Assembly: GCA_028752905.1 (NCBI GenBank)
Contig: JAQNBH010000015.1
Coordinates: 29,520,035 to 29,584,034, forward strand
Length of the DNA: 64,000 bases
Reading direction: 5' to 3'
Source: Cladorhizidae sp. MBARI D1340-BT2
Taxonomy: Eukaryota > Porifera > Demospongiae > Poecilosclerida > Cladorhizidae
The notes beneath the pieces were generated by a model. It was not told the origin of the DNA, ran no database searches, and saw nothing but the letters and a program-made list of their open reading frames with translations. Every line of letters begins with the position of its first letter. Position 1 is the stretch's first letter. Below, piece by piece: positions 1 to 11,300 of this stretch. A program made the translations under genes and the position numbers.

Positions 1-960
1 GTCGTCCACACACTTCATCTTGTTTGGCACATCCTCGATGATTGAGTCGAAATGGGCGGTGTACCCGTCACCTGAAGCTTTGAACCCCTGGGGGGCGGTC
101 AGGTAACGGTTCCGTCCCCAAGGCGTGATAAAAGTGGTGAAGTGCGTGTCCTCCGGGTGCAATGGAACGGAGTGGTATCCGTTCCATGCGTCGAACATGC
201 TCTTCTTCACCTCCTTGGGGACACCACGTGCCTGGTGGTACGGAGACTTAGTGTGGTGCGTCTCCCTCGTTGCATGGTGGTTGAGGGGTTGGAAATCTAC
301 GACTCGCCGTGGTTCGCCGTTGGCTTTGCCGACAATCACCATTCGGTGACACCAGGTGTCAGGTGTGCCAACTGGGATCTTCTCCAGTACCCCGAGACGG
401 ACGTCGCGGTCGAGGTGTTCTTTGACTTGTTCTCCCAGTGCACAGGCACTGAGGCCGCCTTGTATACAGTGACCGGTTTTGCCCCGGGGTCGATATTGAG
501 CCGCAGGGGTGGTCCCACCATCATGGGAAGGGGTTGGTGTGTACAGACGTTGAACGTGGAGGCTTTGAATGTCGATCTTAAGTGCTGCTCCAGTGCACTC
601 CTGTTCTCCTCCATAGCTGGGACGGGGAGAGGGATTGAGCCAGTTGGTGGCAGTGAGTGTGTCGGGCATCCACACGTACGCTTCTCTGCCGAGGGGGAGG
701 TGTTGGTTTGGCATTGTTCCCGTGACGGTCCCTTAACCTCGCCGTTTCCCGAAGGTGTCGAGGGAGTGATGAAGCGAGACTGCCCACGTAGTGGGATGCT
801 CGATGCTGCTGCTGCTGTAGTCGTGGATGGAAACTGAGGAAGTATCAATCCGAGATCCGAGCATGTTTCTCTACTCAAGAACAATCTGGTGACACTGGGT
901 GTCACGTACACCATCTGCTTGGACTTGGCCTTGGTGTCCGGTAGTGAAATTTCCACTATG
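1..960 (-). pseudogene. Ty3/gypsy-like pol fragment: protease C-terminus and reverse transcriptase, cut by window start
   Basis: The reverse strand reads as a Ty3/gypsy-type reverse transcriptase. Segments seen are VVDFQPLN (about 280-305), MFDAWNGYHSVPL (about 155-200), FITPWGRNRYLTAPQGF (about 85-135) and finally CVDD at bases 1-12, which is the catalytic YxDD-like motif of the polymerase palm. The window therefore starts inside RT; RNase H and integrase must lie to the left. The frame is broken: the RT frame and the upstream frame part near 437-445, and another shift lies in the protease near 985-1010. The element is thus a decayed copy, although sequencing errors cannot be excluded. The end of the protease (IHLLGAI, then YVTPSVTRLFLSRETCSDLG) is readable between about 840 and 990. 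The family match is from memory of gypsy elements common in sponges and cnidarians. Confidence 0.85.
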
Positions 961-967
961 ATGGCGC

Positions 968-2245
968 CTAGGAGGTGTATTCCGCTCTTATTGCCGCCTG
1001 CATCCGTTGGGAGACGGGAATAAGATTTGTCCGGGATAACCCGAGTCGTCGGAGGATGTGTGTACCCACCAGGCAACACTGACACCCCGTGTCGGGCATG
1101 CCGTCGATGTTGCATTGTGCGGCGCGTGGGCGTCGAGCGATCTTCAGTCGGTCGTAATCGTCTGGGATCAGTTTGACCAACAGATGCCTGGTTGGCTGGG
1201 GGAGAGACTGCCTCTTCACCCATTTGTCTTTGGAGAACATGTGGTGATCCAGTGTGCGACATCTTCCCATTCCGTGGGTCGTGATGTCGCAACATGTGCC
1301 AAAGATGGCATTCTCAGTTGAGGGTTGCTTTAACCAGCACACTCTGTCGGCGTGGTTCTGTTTTCCACATTTCCCACAGGTGTGGCTGAATGCATGGCAT
1401 TCGGTGCTGCGTAAAGAGATTGGGGGGTATTTCCCATGCCCCATCTTCCCGCAGAAGTAACACTTCTCGTCGTCCATGTCGGTGTTGGGTTGTGTACGCC
1501 CGGCTCGAGATGTCTTCTTGTAGCCGCTCTGATGAACCGCCCCCATGGAGGTGCCCGGGTCTAAGAGTGACACGGATGTTTTTGCCGCCTCCTTGGACTC
1601 GACGTAGAGCATGGCTCTCTCCATGGAGAGCGGCTGGTCGGGTTCCCCGAGTAATCCTTGCTTTATCTCTGGATCTGCTAGGCCGGTTATCACATTCTCC
1701 TCAGTGTAGTCGACTACCAGTAGGCATGTGCACGCTTTGGTATACTGGCAGGTGGCTGCCTGGCCCCGGAGTCGTGCCCCGAAGGCCCTTACACCTTCCT
1801 CATGATCTTGAGACATGTTATGCAGTCTGTCTCGTGCCACTGTAGGGTTCTCGACCCTCACAGCCAGTGTCTTGATTGCCTTCATAATGTCGATCAGGGG
1901 CTTTCTTGACAGGGCCACGCCCCTGTTGTTGCGCTGGATTCCTTTGCGGAGGTCCGAGTCACAACACTCGAGGAGTTGTATCGCCTGATCTTCACCCTTG
2001 ACATTGGTGGCCTTCACATAATCCTCCCATCTCGATAGGAAGTATAGCCAGTCTTAGCTGGTTCCGGCTGTAGAGACCGTTTGCCTCTTGACAGCTTCGA
2101 CCTTGAACCTCTCTGTCCCTTTGTGATTCAGAAAATGTCCCTGGAGATGTGCAGCGGCCAACACAGGGGTGGCCATCAGTCCCTCTGGGAGTAGGAACGG
2201 GCATCCAGCAACCGGGCAGCACCTTTCTTCAGCCATGCCACTCAT
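968..2245 (-). pseudogene. Ty3/gypsy-like Gag with zinc knuckle and start of aspartic protease, one in-frame stop
   Basis: This is the N-terminal half of the same retroelement. The first good Met is at 2245 (MSGMAEERC). The frame stays open to a TAA at 2054-2056, where the neighbouring residues TS*DWLYFLSRW show a single nonsense change in an otherwise continuous Gag. It then stays open to 968. Near 1395-1465 lies a Cys/His cluster: CYFCGKMGHGK followed by the knuckle CGKCGKQNHADRVC, which fits CX2CX4HX4C and should bind nucleic acid. Near 1060-1090 DTGC resembles the active-site motif of retropepsins (usually D-T/S-G) with PDTGCQCC. The frame then shifts into the pol frame. Gag binds and packages the element RNA; protease matures the polyprotein. 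No LTR could be recognised between 2258 and 3400. Confidence 0.8.
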
Positions 2246-2257
2246 GGTGGGCGTCAA

Positions 2258-3401
2258 ATAGAATAGCGCCGGGTTTGCCTCTTCTCCTGGCTTCTTTCAG
2301 CGAGCAGACTCTAGTTGACGATCAATAGAGGTTTAGGCTACGACAGTTGCACACATAGATAGGATACAAAGACCCATTTGCACCCAGATGACAAGAGATA
2401 TAAAAGTAATGTTACTGGGAATAGCAATGTGTGCAACTGTAATCAAATATTGTGAGCATGCGCACATGTAGGTAATAGCGTGTGGTAAGGGGTCATTATT
2501 CCTGTAAGGTAAGGGATCTCTGCGCCCATAGTTAGCTAATTGTGACAAGCATGGTACCAAATTATGGGGGCATGCCCTAAGATAGCAGCTTCTTTACAGT
2601 GGTATCTCTACTGTTGGTTAACTCCCACTAACAGTGATTTGCCTTGAACTAGAGTGCAGACATACATATGGGGCTAGGGCTACACGAAACCCTCAATATG
2701 AATTGATCTCCAGAATTGTAGTTCTGCAGTTCAACTGTTTACAACTTGGCTGGCCATCTTCAAGATTTGCTACAGGATTAAAGTTTCGTGGCATGTAGCT
2801 ACAAGCCCAAAATGTCAGGCTGAATTAACAATAACTCTACAGTGTGGCTTCAATAACGATTGGTGCTTCCAAGAAGTGAAATTACTTAACCATTGCAGAG
2901 AAATGTAGAACCGATAAAGCATGCTCAGACAAACCCACGAATAATTGTTTGAGTGATGGAAGAGGCAAGTTAGCCGATATTGAAGAACAAATTGTTGTTG
3001 TTGATGAGTCTAATACTTCAGGCAGCCCAAGTCGATACAAGTGCACTTCATCCCTCAGAGTTCGCTGAAGTAAACAAAAGACTGTAAAGTGAGTTTTCAT
3101 TCCATGCTCTAAGATCATCTATCCCGGAGGCCCACAGCTGACAGAAAAAGCAAAAGAAAAAGTCGAGCATCTTGGACAGTCTGGCTTCAAGGTTTTAGGG
3201 AGTGACTAGAAAAATGTAAGAAGAGATACAATATCAGGCAGTTGGAAGTATGTGGTGAAGTATACTATCGTCATTTGTTCCTGAGGTATTTCTGTGTAAG
3301 ATAGAAGAGTGTGAAACAGTTACCAATGGGTTGAAGTCTATTGACATTGTCATAGCTGCTTGCAATGGCATGTTCACTGGATAATATCTCCTAGTACATT
3401 C
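2258..3401. other. Intergenic stretch, nothing recognised
   Basis: No coding similarity, RNA gene or clear repeat was found. A 78-codon reverse-strand open frame at 2882-3118 has no recognisable motif and is probably chance. Confidence 0.4.
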
Positions 3402-3935
3402 AAGGTGGGTGGTAGCAATGGCAGGTCACTGGTGAAAGCAAATGTTATCTCCAAGTGCCTTGATAAGGTGGATGGTGAGAGCATCTCCAAGTGTACTTTC
3501 ATAAAATGTGTGGGCAATGGCAGGTCACTGGTGAGAGCAGACACTTCAAATGCTTCCATAAGATATGTGGTGACAGTAACATGGCCACTGGTGGGAGCAG
3601 TCACTATATCCGAGTGCCTTCATAAGGTAGGTGGTGTCAATGGCATGGTCATTGGTAAGAGCAATTGTTATCTCCAAGTGCCTTCACAAGGTGGGTAGTG
3701 GCAAAGGGAGGTGACTGGTGAGAGCAGTCACTATCTCCGAGTGCCTTCATAAGTGGGTGGTGACAGTAGTATGGCACTGGTGAGAGCAGACATTATCTCC
3801 AAGTCCTTTGATAGGGTGAGTGATGGCAGATCACTGGTGCAAGCAGGCACTATACAAGTGCTTCATAAGGTGAGTGGTAGCAATGGCATTGTCATTGGTG
3901 AGAGCATACACTATCTCCAAGTGATTTCGGAAGGC
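3402..3935. repeat. Degenerate minisatellite, about 64-bp unit, about nine copies
   Basis: Units repeat the pattern GGTGGGTGGT, then ATGG, then CACTGGTGAGAGCA, then TATCTCCAAGTGCCTTCATAA, with many substitutions and small deletions; some units are cut to about 40 bp. Open frames on both strands inside it are by-products of the repeat. Confidence 0.85.
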
Positions 3936-4440
3936 CTGGATCAAAAATGATTGCTTAGGTGTTGTATCTTGTCCCCAAAAGAGCCTTTCTTTGGGGCAGA
4001 TGCATGTATGGAGATATAAAGCCTCATACAAAAATAACAATCTGCACAGTCAAATAGTATCTGAGAGGTGATGATCTTCCCAGTATGAGGATAGGAGGAG
4101 GAGGAATAGGGTGATGATGAGGGTGATGAACTGCATGATGAATTCCCTCCTCAGCTGAAAGTGCAGCGTTTTAAGGAAACCATTGACTCACTTTAAAATG
4201 TACAGCAATTTCTGGAAAGCTGCAGGCAGGTATTACAGGAGGCCCTGGGAATTGGGCCAGGAGTAGATACTGTTGCTGGGTTAAGACTACAGTCTTCAAC
4301 ACAGGCCTCACTCTGGAAGGTAAGTACGTACATTATGTAACCTTCAGAATGGCTATTAATATATTGTTACCAATTCTACCTCGATTAACTATATTGAAAA
4401 TAAAATACCTGAAGCCAAATCTTCAGTGCCATTCACTGTG

Positions 4441-4760
4441 AACAGTATTCTCCAAGTTAGACTTGGCTCATGCTTACCAGCAAGTCCTCCTCAGTGAGGC
4501 ATCCAAGAACTTCGTAACCATGAACACACGAAAAAAATCTATACGAAGTTGATTTTAGAGTGCATCAGCACCCTTCATTTTTCAGTGAACCAAGGGGAGC
4601 ATGTTGCATGAGTTCTCTGGAGTCTTTGACTGCATTGATGCCATCCTGGTGTCTGGCAAGACATTGGAGGAGCATTTTCGAAATATTGAAGCAGGTATGA
4701 GACAAGCACGCCTTAAACTAAAGGGAAGAAAATGCTCATGTTCTGTTCTTGCACCTCTGA
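4441..4760 (+). pseudogene. Relic of a second Ty3/gypsy reverse transcriptase
   Basis: Translation in pieces gives VFSKLDLAHAYQQVLLSEA and KNFVTMNT (4445-4530), then after frame breaks HEFSGVFDCIDAILVSGKT and LEEHFRNIEAGMRQARLKLKG (4601-4730). These match the order of gypsy RT blocks: the FSKLDLxxAYxQ block, then the YLDDILV block, then the EEHxxxLxxVxxxLxxxGLxLxxxKC helix. The catalytic YxDD is mutated to CIDA, so it is dead. It is too degraded to tell its relation to the element at 1-2257. Confidence 0.8.
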
Positions 4761-5176
4761 TCAAGTTGCTGAATTGTACTTGGCCACCATTTATACATTC
4801 AGATTACTGATAGAGAAATTATATATTCACAGCCCCTCCGTGCCCCCAACAGGTTGAACCAGACAGAGCTAAAGTGTTCTATAGAGCAGTACACTTGTCC
4901 CTATCATAAAACTTCTCTGGTATTTTCTTATTTTTGGTTTGATTGTTTTTTGTTTGTTGGAAATGTCTCCTTGACATTAATTACTTATGTGGAGTTAGCA
5001 AGGTTGCTGATTTCTTACTCATTTTCATGCATTCATTAAAGAAGAAATACTTTTCTTTGTAGGTGCATCCACTCGGCTAATACATACCAGATATAATATT
5101 ATTTGGAACTTAATGTGGTGGTTATGGTTATTGGTGTCTAATTGAATGTGATGCGTGTTGTTATTTCTACTTTTAG
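4761..5176. other. Presumed intron or upstream sequence of the PQ-loop gene
   Basis: AT-rich, no repeat or exon recognised. The first exon of the transporter, expected to end just before an A-CAG-ATT codon series, was not found here or further upstream. Confidence 0.4.
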
Positions 5177-5310
5177 ACAGATTGTGGTCAATTGCAAAAA
5201 TGGACAAAGTGATAAAAGTTTCTCGATCTTTTTCCTGGTGCTCTGGCTGTTTGGTGATGCTGCTAACTTCATCGGGGCTATTTTTACAAAACAGCTATAT
5301 ATTTACACAG
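5177..5310 (+). CDS. SLC66A1-like: SLC66A1-like exon with first PQ-loop motif
   Basis: The acceptor TTTTAG ends at 5176; the donor is CAG/GTTAAA at 5311. It encodes QIVVNCKNGQSDKSFSIFF and a GDxxNFIGxxxTxQL helix typical of the first PQ-loop repeat. The exon ends in phase 1. Confidence 0.8.
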
Positions 5311-8300
5311 GTTAAAATTATGTTTAAATTCTGTGAAACATGGTTAGGTGCCCCTCGTTGATATGTTGCCATCTTGTTCATAAGTAGCCATCTGGTTGAT
5401 ATGTGGCTATATTGTTGGTAGGTAAGAGACGATCTTCTTGTTAAGTAGCCATATTATTGATATATAAGTCTTACTATTGAGCACTGGTGTAACCTTTCCA
5501 AACATTCTTTAATGCATGCATTACCTTAATGGACATTTTTAATTAAGCACTGCTTCACATTAGGTGCTCTTTTCCAACTGGTATATGCACTGGGTGGAGC
5601 CGCTAACAATTTCATTTTCTGGTATTGACACATATCCGGAAGTGTATTAACACTCTTAGAAATAGAGCTCATAACTCAGCTAAAACTCACTTTAGCATCT
5701 TTTCTTAGCATTCAAAATGGTGGTTTAGGCTCCCTAAACACATCCAGCATTCCTGGAATTCTTTGATAGCCAAAATTCTTAAAAATCTGTTTAATTTATC
5801 TTTCTACTTTTTTACACATATATAAGTCCCTTCGTTATAATGTTTCTATTAATTTCAAATGCATTGCCAGCAACTTATATTCTGTCCAAGTATGAAAGTG
5901 TGTAAGGATCATCAGCACAATAAACTGCTCATGTGGATGCACAATATTGAGTGGAGCTGAGCTGATTCAGTGACTGCTTGGTTTTTCTGAAGTCAATTGG
6001 TATACTGAGAAGCTTATTCTTATAGTTAACAGCCTAGAGCTCAATATAAGGTCAAGTTATTGTGATCCATGTACATTATGTGTGTGTGTTATACTGTTAT
6101 ATTATATATATATTATATGCATGTACAGTACTTTGGTAATAAACATGGCCAAGAATGACACCTGCTCTATTGTTTGGTTCTTAGACATCTTTTACAACAT
6201 TCTTGAAGATGTCAGTTCAGATATATTGTTTATAGAGAACAAATAGAAACAGTACAAATAGAAACAGAACAAATAGAAACAACTAAGAATGTTTTATCAT
6301 CAAAAAAGCAAAGGTAACAATAATTAGAGGAAACGTTGTTTATTAAAATCATGTCAGAATGATTAAAAAAGCAGTGTAATGTTTGTGTAAATTCTTTTAT
6401 AAATTATATTATAATATGTAATTTAGTAAATACTCTGTGAGGCTAGGAACATACAAAATGGTGGGCTTTGTCTAGAATGATGAGTACAGGTTTTCATATA
6501 TATATATAATTATATATATATATATATATACACACACATCTATTCCTTTTGCAGATTATTATTGCAGCCTATTATGTTCTAGTGGACTTGGTGTGCTTGA
6601 TACAATTCTGGGTTCACTTTGTGAAGAACCATTCGGAACTGTCTAGTAAGTATGTAAATTTACTGTGTTATAATAATGTACAATGTGTATTACAATGTAG
6701 ACACTCATAAGGTATATTATGACCACCTAACAAATAAGAGTAAAGTCATAGAATGCATGAATCTTGCACTCGGTGAGGATAACATACCACCATCAGGGTG
6801 TCCTTTTCCCAAACTAAGTCTGTTTGGTCTGTCCCTGCTCAGCAACCATAATTGCCTATATTAGAGTGAAATAGATTCACAGATCTGGCCAGAGCTAAAT
6901 GGCGATTTCCTGGATGTTTTTTTTGTGCAGTGACTTAAGAGGAATTAAACTAGAAGTTAATAGTTGTTAATAAGTAATAATATATATTTATTGATGGACC
7001 ATGGTTACTTGACCCTACCCTCTTTAATATACAAGATGTTTAGAAATGTAGAATTTTGTTGTTTCTCGATGACTCTCAAGTTTGGCAAACTTTTACTAGC
7101 TAAGCATGCCGCAACTTGTAAACTAATGACATATTCAACCCTATATTTGGCTAAACCCATTTATGATTAACCCTTCCACTGCTGGATTTATGCAGTATTT
7201 CTTTAAAATTGTGACCATATTTTACTTCATATTTTGTATTCAGTCAGTAGTGCACAAAAGTCCCTAGCAACTAGGGTTTATTTAGCATTGGACAAAAACA
7301 TTGCCTGTATTGCTAGTAAGCTATACAACTAACAAACTAGACAGTTTGATAGAATGACACTAGCTAAAATTATAGTATCCGCCAAGTGCCTGGGTAAATG
7401 CTGTTTTGCTCAGATTATACTTGTAAGAAAAGCAAACAAAAGTATACCAATTACAATGACTTTCTCAATAATCAATTTTGGATTTTACTCTCTCGATGTT
7501 TCGACTAGATGCTCTAGCCTTCACTACGAATAGTGAGATGCTAAACTCATGTGAGCTTGTTATATACCAGTAGCCAGCTATTCACCACATGTTACAGCCA
7601 CATCAAGGAACACAAGTCTAGCACGTGAACTGGATGTGAACCAGATGTGGAAAGGAAAGAAGGAAAGGAAAAAAAATAATAAAAAAATAATAATAAATAA
7701 ATAAAAAGCTAGCTTATAAGCATAGCTGCTTACTTACCTGACAGCTCTTGTTGTTCCTGTCCTTCACCATAACCACTGTTCATATCTCAATCAATAGGCA
7801 AGTAAGCACAGCTATATATATCTGACCTGATGTTCAAACTTAGCAGTGTGTCAAGTAAAGCATGGGAGTGATCGATATCCTGAATATTTATCTTTTAAGT
7901 CCACAGCATGTGCTACCTTTTGTGTTTCTCTTGTGCATAACTTTCCACATGTGCAGTGGCGGATCTAGGGGGGGGGTTTGGGGGGTCAGAACCCCCCCTC
8001 ACGAATATAACCACACCCACTAAATTATACTCAAACTCTGTGTAAATGCACAACACATGTATAGGACATGAGAATGTGGCATCTTTGTTGAAAGAGGTGT
8101 TGGTGAAGTATTGAGTGATTGAAAGTGTGAATGAAGCCATCTTAAACCCAGCTGCTTATGAATCACTCTATGTTACTGAACTTGAGGGTGATGAATCTAC
8201 CTTCAATGACTGGAGTTGGGACAGGGAAACACGTATTAAAGCTCAAGGACTATTGAGAACTATGCAAACTCCATGCCATGCTATTTGTTTAACAACTGCA

Positions 8301-11300
8301 CTTGAATCAATAAAGCCACTAACAGTCAAGCTTCAGAAGAGAAATCAAGATATCTATCAAGCCTATAAGCAAGTGGATGAAACTATCGAGTCTAGACGTG
8401 CTGATATTGACAATGTATTTGATCAGTGGTATAAAGAAGCAAGTGCTTTACTAACATTCTTTGGAGTTGACTCTTCTAAGGAGAGTGGAGAGGCAAGCCC
8501 ATAGAAATAACCATCCTGGTGATTCTGCTCAAGAATATTATAAAAGGATTATAGCTATTACTTTCCTTGACACCATCATCTGTCAACTGGAGTCACGGTT
8601 CAACAAGGAAAGCAGAATTTGTGCTGAGCTTTTGCTTCTCACTCCAGCCATTTATGTCACTGATAAATTTGACCCAGTGTCCGACGTCGCTCACATGCTT
8701 ACATGGGAGTGCCATCTTCCTTCTCCAGTAACAGCTCCAAAATGAGATGTCAAGATGGAAAATATTCTGGCAAAGAATATTGGATGCAGGTGATGAAGTT
8801 CCAAACAGCTTGCTAAATGCAACTAGTGCTATTCGCAGAGAAGATTTCCCCAACATATTATACCCTTTTGTGTATTGCTTGCGTCCTATATACCTATTAC
8901 CAGTTGTTAAGCAGAGTGTAGTTTCTCTACTCTTCGGCAGACCAAAAATTACCTTCGAAACACTATGCTTACGTCCAGACTGTCATTCAGATAGTACCAA
9001 CTTCAACAGAGATAAAATAATTGTAATATTTGTGAACAAATATGCCCGTAGAATGTTTAGCTCGTCTATTTTGTGTGCATAATGACTTCCGCTGACAATA
9101 TTATTGATGCTGTACTTATTGTATATGATTTACTAAAATACTAAAACTCTCTTTATCCATAATAAATTTGGGGAAAAAACACTCAAAAGAGCTAAAGGTG
9201 ACAAAAAAATCACTATCAACAAGTCAACCCCCTAGTCAAAATGTCTAGATCCGCCCCTGATGTGTGCATGTATGTTGTATGTGTTTTGTGTTTGAGTGTG
9301 TGTGCAGTAAACACATGTACTTATCGTATTTTACGGCATATAAGATGCACTTTTTTGGACAAAAAAGACTAAAAAATCGCCATTTGTCTTGTATGTCAAG
9401 TTATTATAAAGTCGCTGCACTATTATTGTCGACTGCTTCTGTGTTTAGTTTCTGCTATTATTGCTGGTTGCTTCAGAGTTGGGTTTGGCTCCACTATTAC
9501 TGTTGGCTGCTATTGTGTTTAGTCTAGCCCCACTGTTAATACTGGCTGCTTCAGTGGTAATTCGCTGCACTATTATTGTCGACTGCATTTGTGTATAGTC
9601 TCCCATCCATTATTGCAGGTTGCTTCAGTGTAGAGTCTTCTTACCGTCAATAATATGGCTACAGGAGGAAAAAACATTAAGCTATACTATCAGCTATACT
9701 ATCAGCTACAAACTAAAATATGCAAAAGAGCATGGTGACAGAGCAGCAGAACAGTCAAATAATAATTGGGGGGGCAAGCGCCAAAGTCTCTGAATGCTTA
9801 GAGCTATTAACCATGATAGATACCAATTGGCAATTTTAATGAAAACTGGTCCACTAAAAGAAAAGCTAGTTGGTTTTAAACTTGTTTATAAGCACTTCTA
9901 GGAAATAGGATGCTGCTTATAAGAATCCATTACTAACATGCTTTAAGCCATGTCTCTCTATCTAACAAGATAAACTAGCTAGCAACACATTGAAAATTAT
10001 TTGCGTACAAAATTATAGTTGGCTTTTCCTACCTTTATTGCTAGCACTTGGTATCATCCACCGTCTAGGAGCTTCATTAAATGCTCAATCTGTGCATGTT
10101 TTTATAGGAATGTAGAAAACATAAAAATTGCTATATTCCAAAGGAATCATATTAATTTTGTATTGCAGGTGGTCTCAGACGGATGTGTTCACGACAAATT
10201 GGATACAAGAAGTTATACATTGTCCCTCTAGTTCTGCTACTTCCCGCAATGGCAGTTTTTCTTCCACTCAGGAGTAACATTGATCACGAGGTCAAGTGGA
10301 CAACAAGGAACTTGTTGGAAGTAACCCAGTCTCCTCCAATCATTGATGCTCAAAACACAAGATTTTTATTAGGATACATCTTTGGCTGCTTATCTGCTGC
10401 CACATACTTATTTGCTGTGCCTATTCAGATAATAAAAAATGTGAGGACACTATATATAACTATGATCTCAACACACAGAAGGTCAATCTTCATCAGTGTT
10501 TTGTTGCACACAATGATAGAAGTTAAATGGTCCATTTATATTTTGGTCTCTGCGAACACTTACATTTTATGGTTTGATTTCTAAGACTCTCTAAGACTGC
10601 TCTTTTTGTTCATATTTCATATAAAGATAACAGATTTCTCAATAAACCTGAGGAAGTCAACCTATTCCAGTATGTCAACAAAGAGTTCACCAAGGGTGTT
10701 TTTTGTTTGTTAGATATGCGTACCATAATTATAGAGAGTTATTCTGGAGCTGTTAAATATTTGCAGATATTGATTACGAAAAGTTTTTGAGTATTTGTGC
10801 AAGAAATTCTAGTGGAATGGAAGTTACACTATTCTGTGCTACTCTTGAACTACACACTCTAGAATTAATATTCGCAGATTGTATTCTAAAAATGAAAACT
10901 GCAAATATTAAAGCCCTCTGATGTGTTCCTGTATACTGAAGAGAAATGAAATGTATGTCCCCGGTGTGGAATTATACTACGTGGTTGGTAGGTGTATTAA
11001 TATCCCATTTGTTTTGTTAAGCACCTCTCATGGTTGATTTAACCCCTCACTAGAGTAAAGCATATGGGATGTGCTCTTACTTGGCTATGAATATTCAAGC
11101 AAAAGTAATTTTTTTTGTTAAGTTAGAAGGACGAGAGCTAGTCATTATGAGGGAAGCCACCATTCAGGGAGAAACAGCATTTTCTAATCCCTCCCTCACC
11201 TAAGTAAGAGTTATTGCAGAAAAGTCTACGATGGAAAGGCTGATCAAGACTGTAGGAATTCACTGCAGAGCTGTCATGAGTGATTCATAGTTTGTGTTGA

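Noticed and set aside
142..837. 231-codon + strand frame
   Set aside because: Antisense of the gypsy pol region, which has clear RT motifs on the minus strand.
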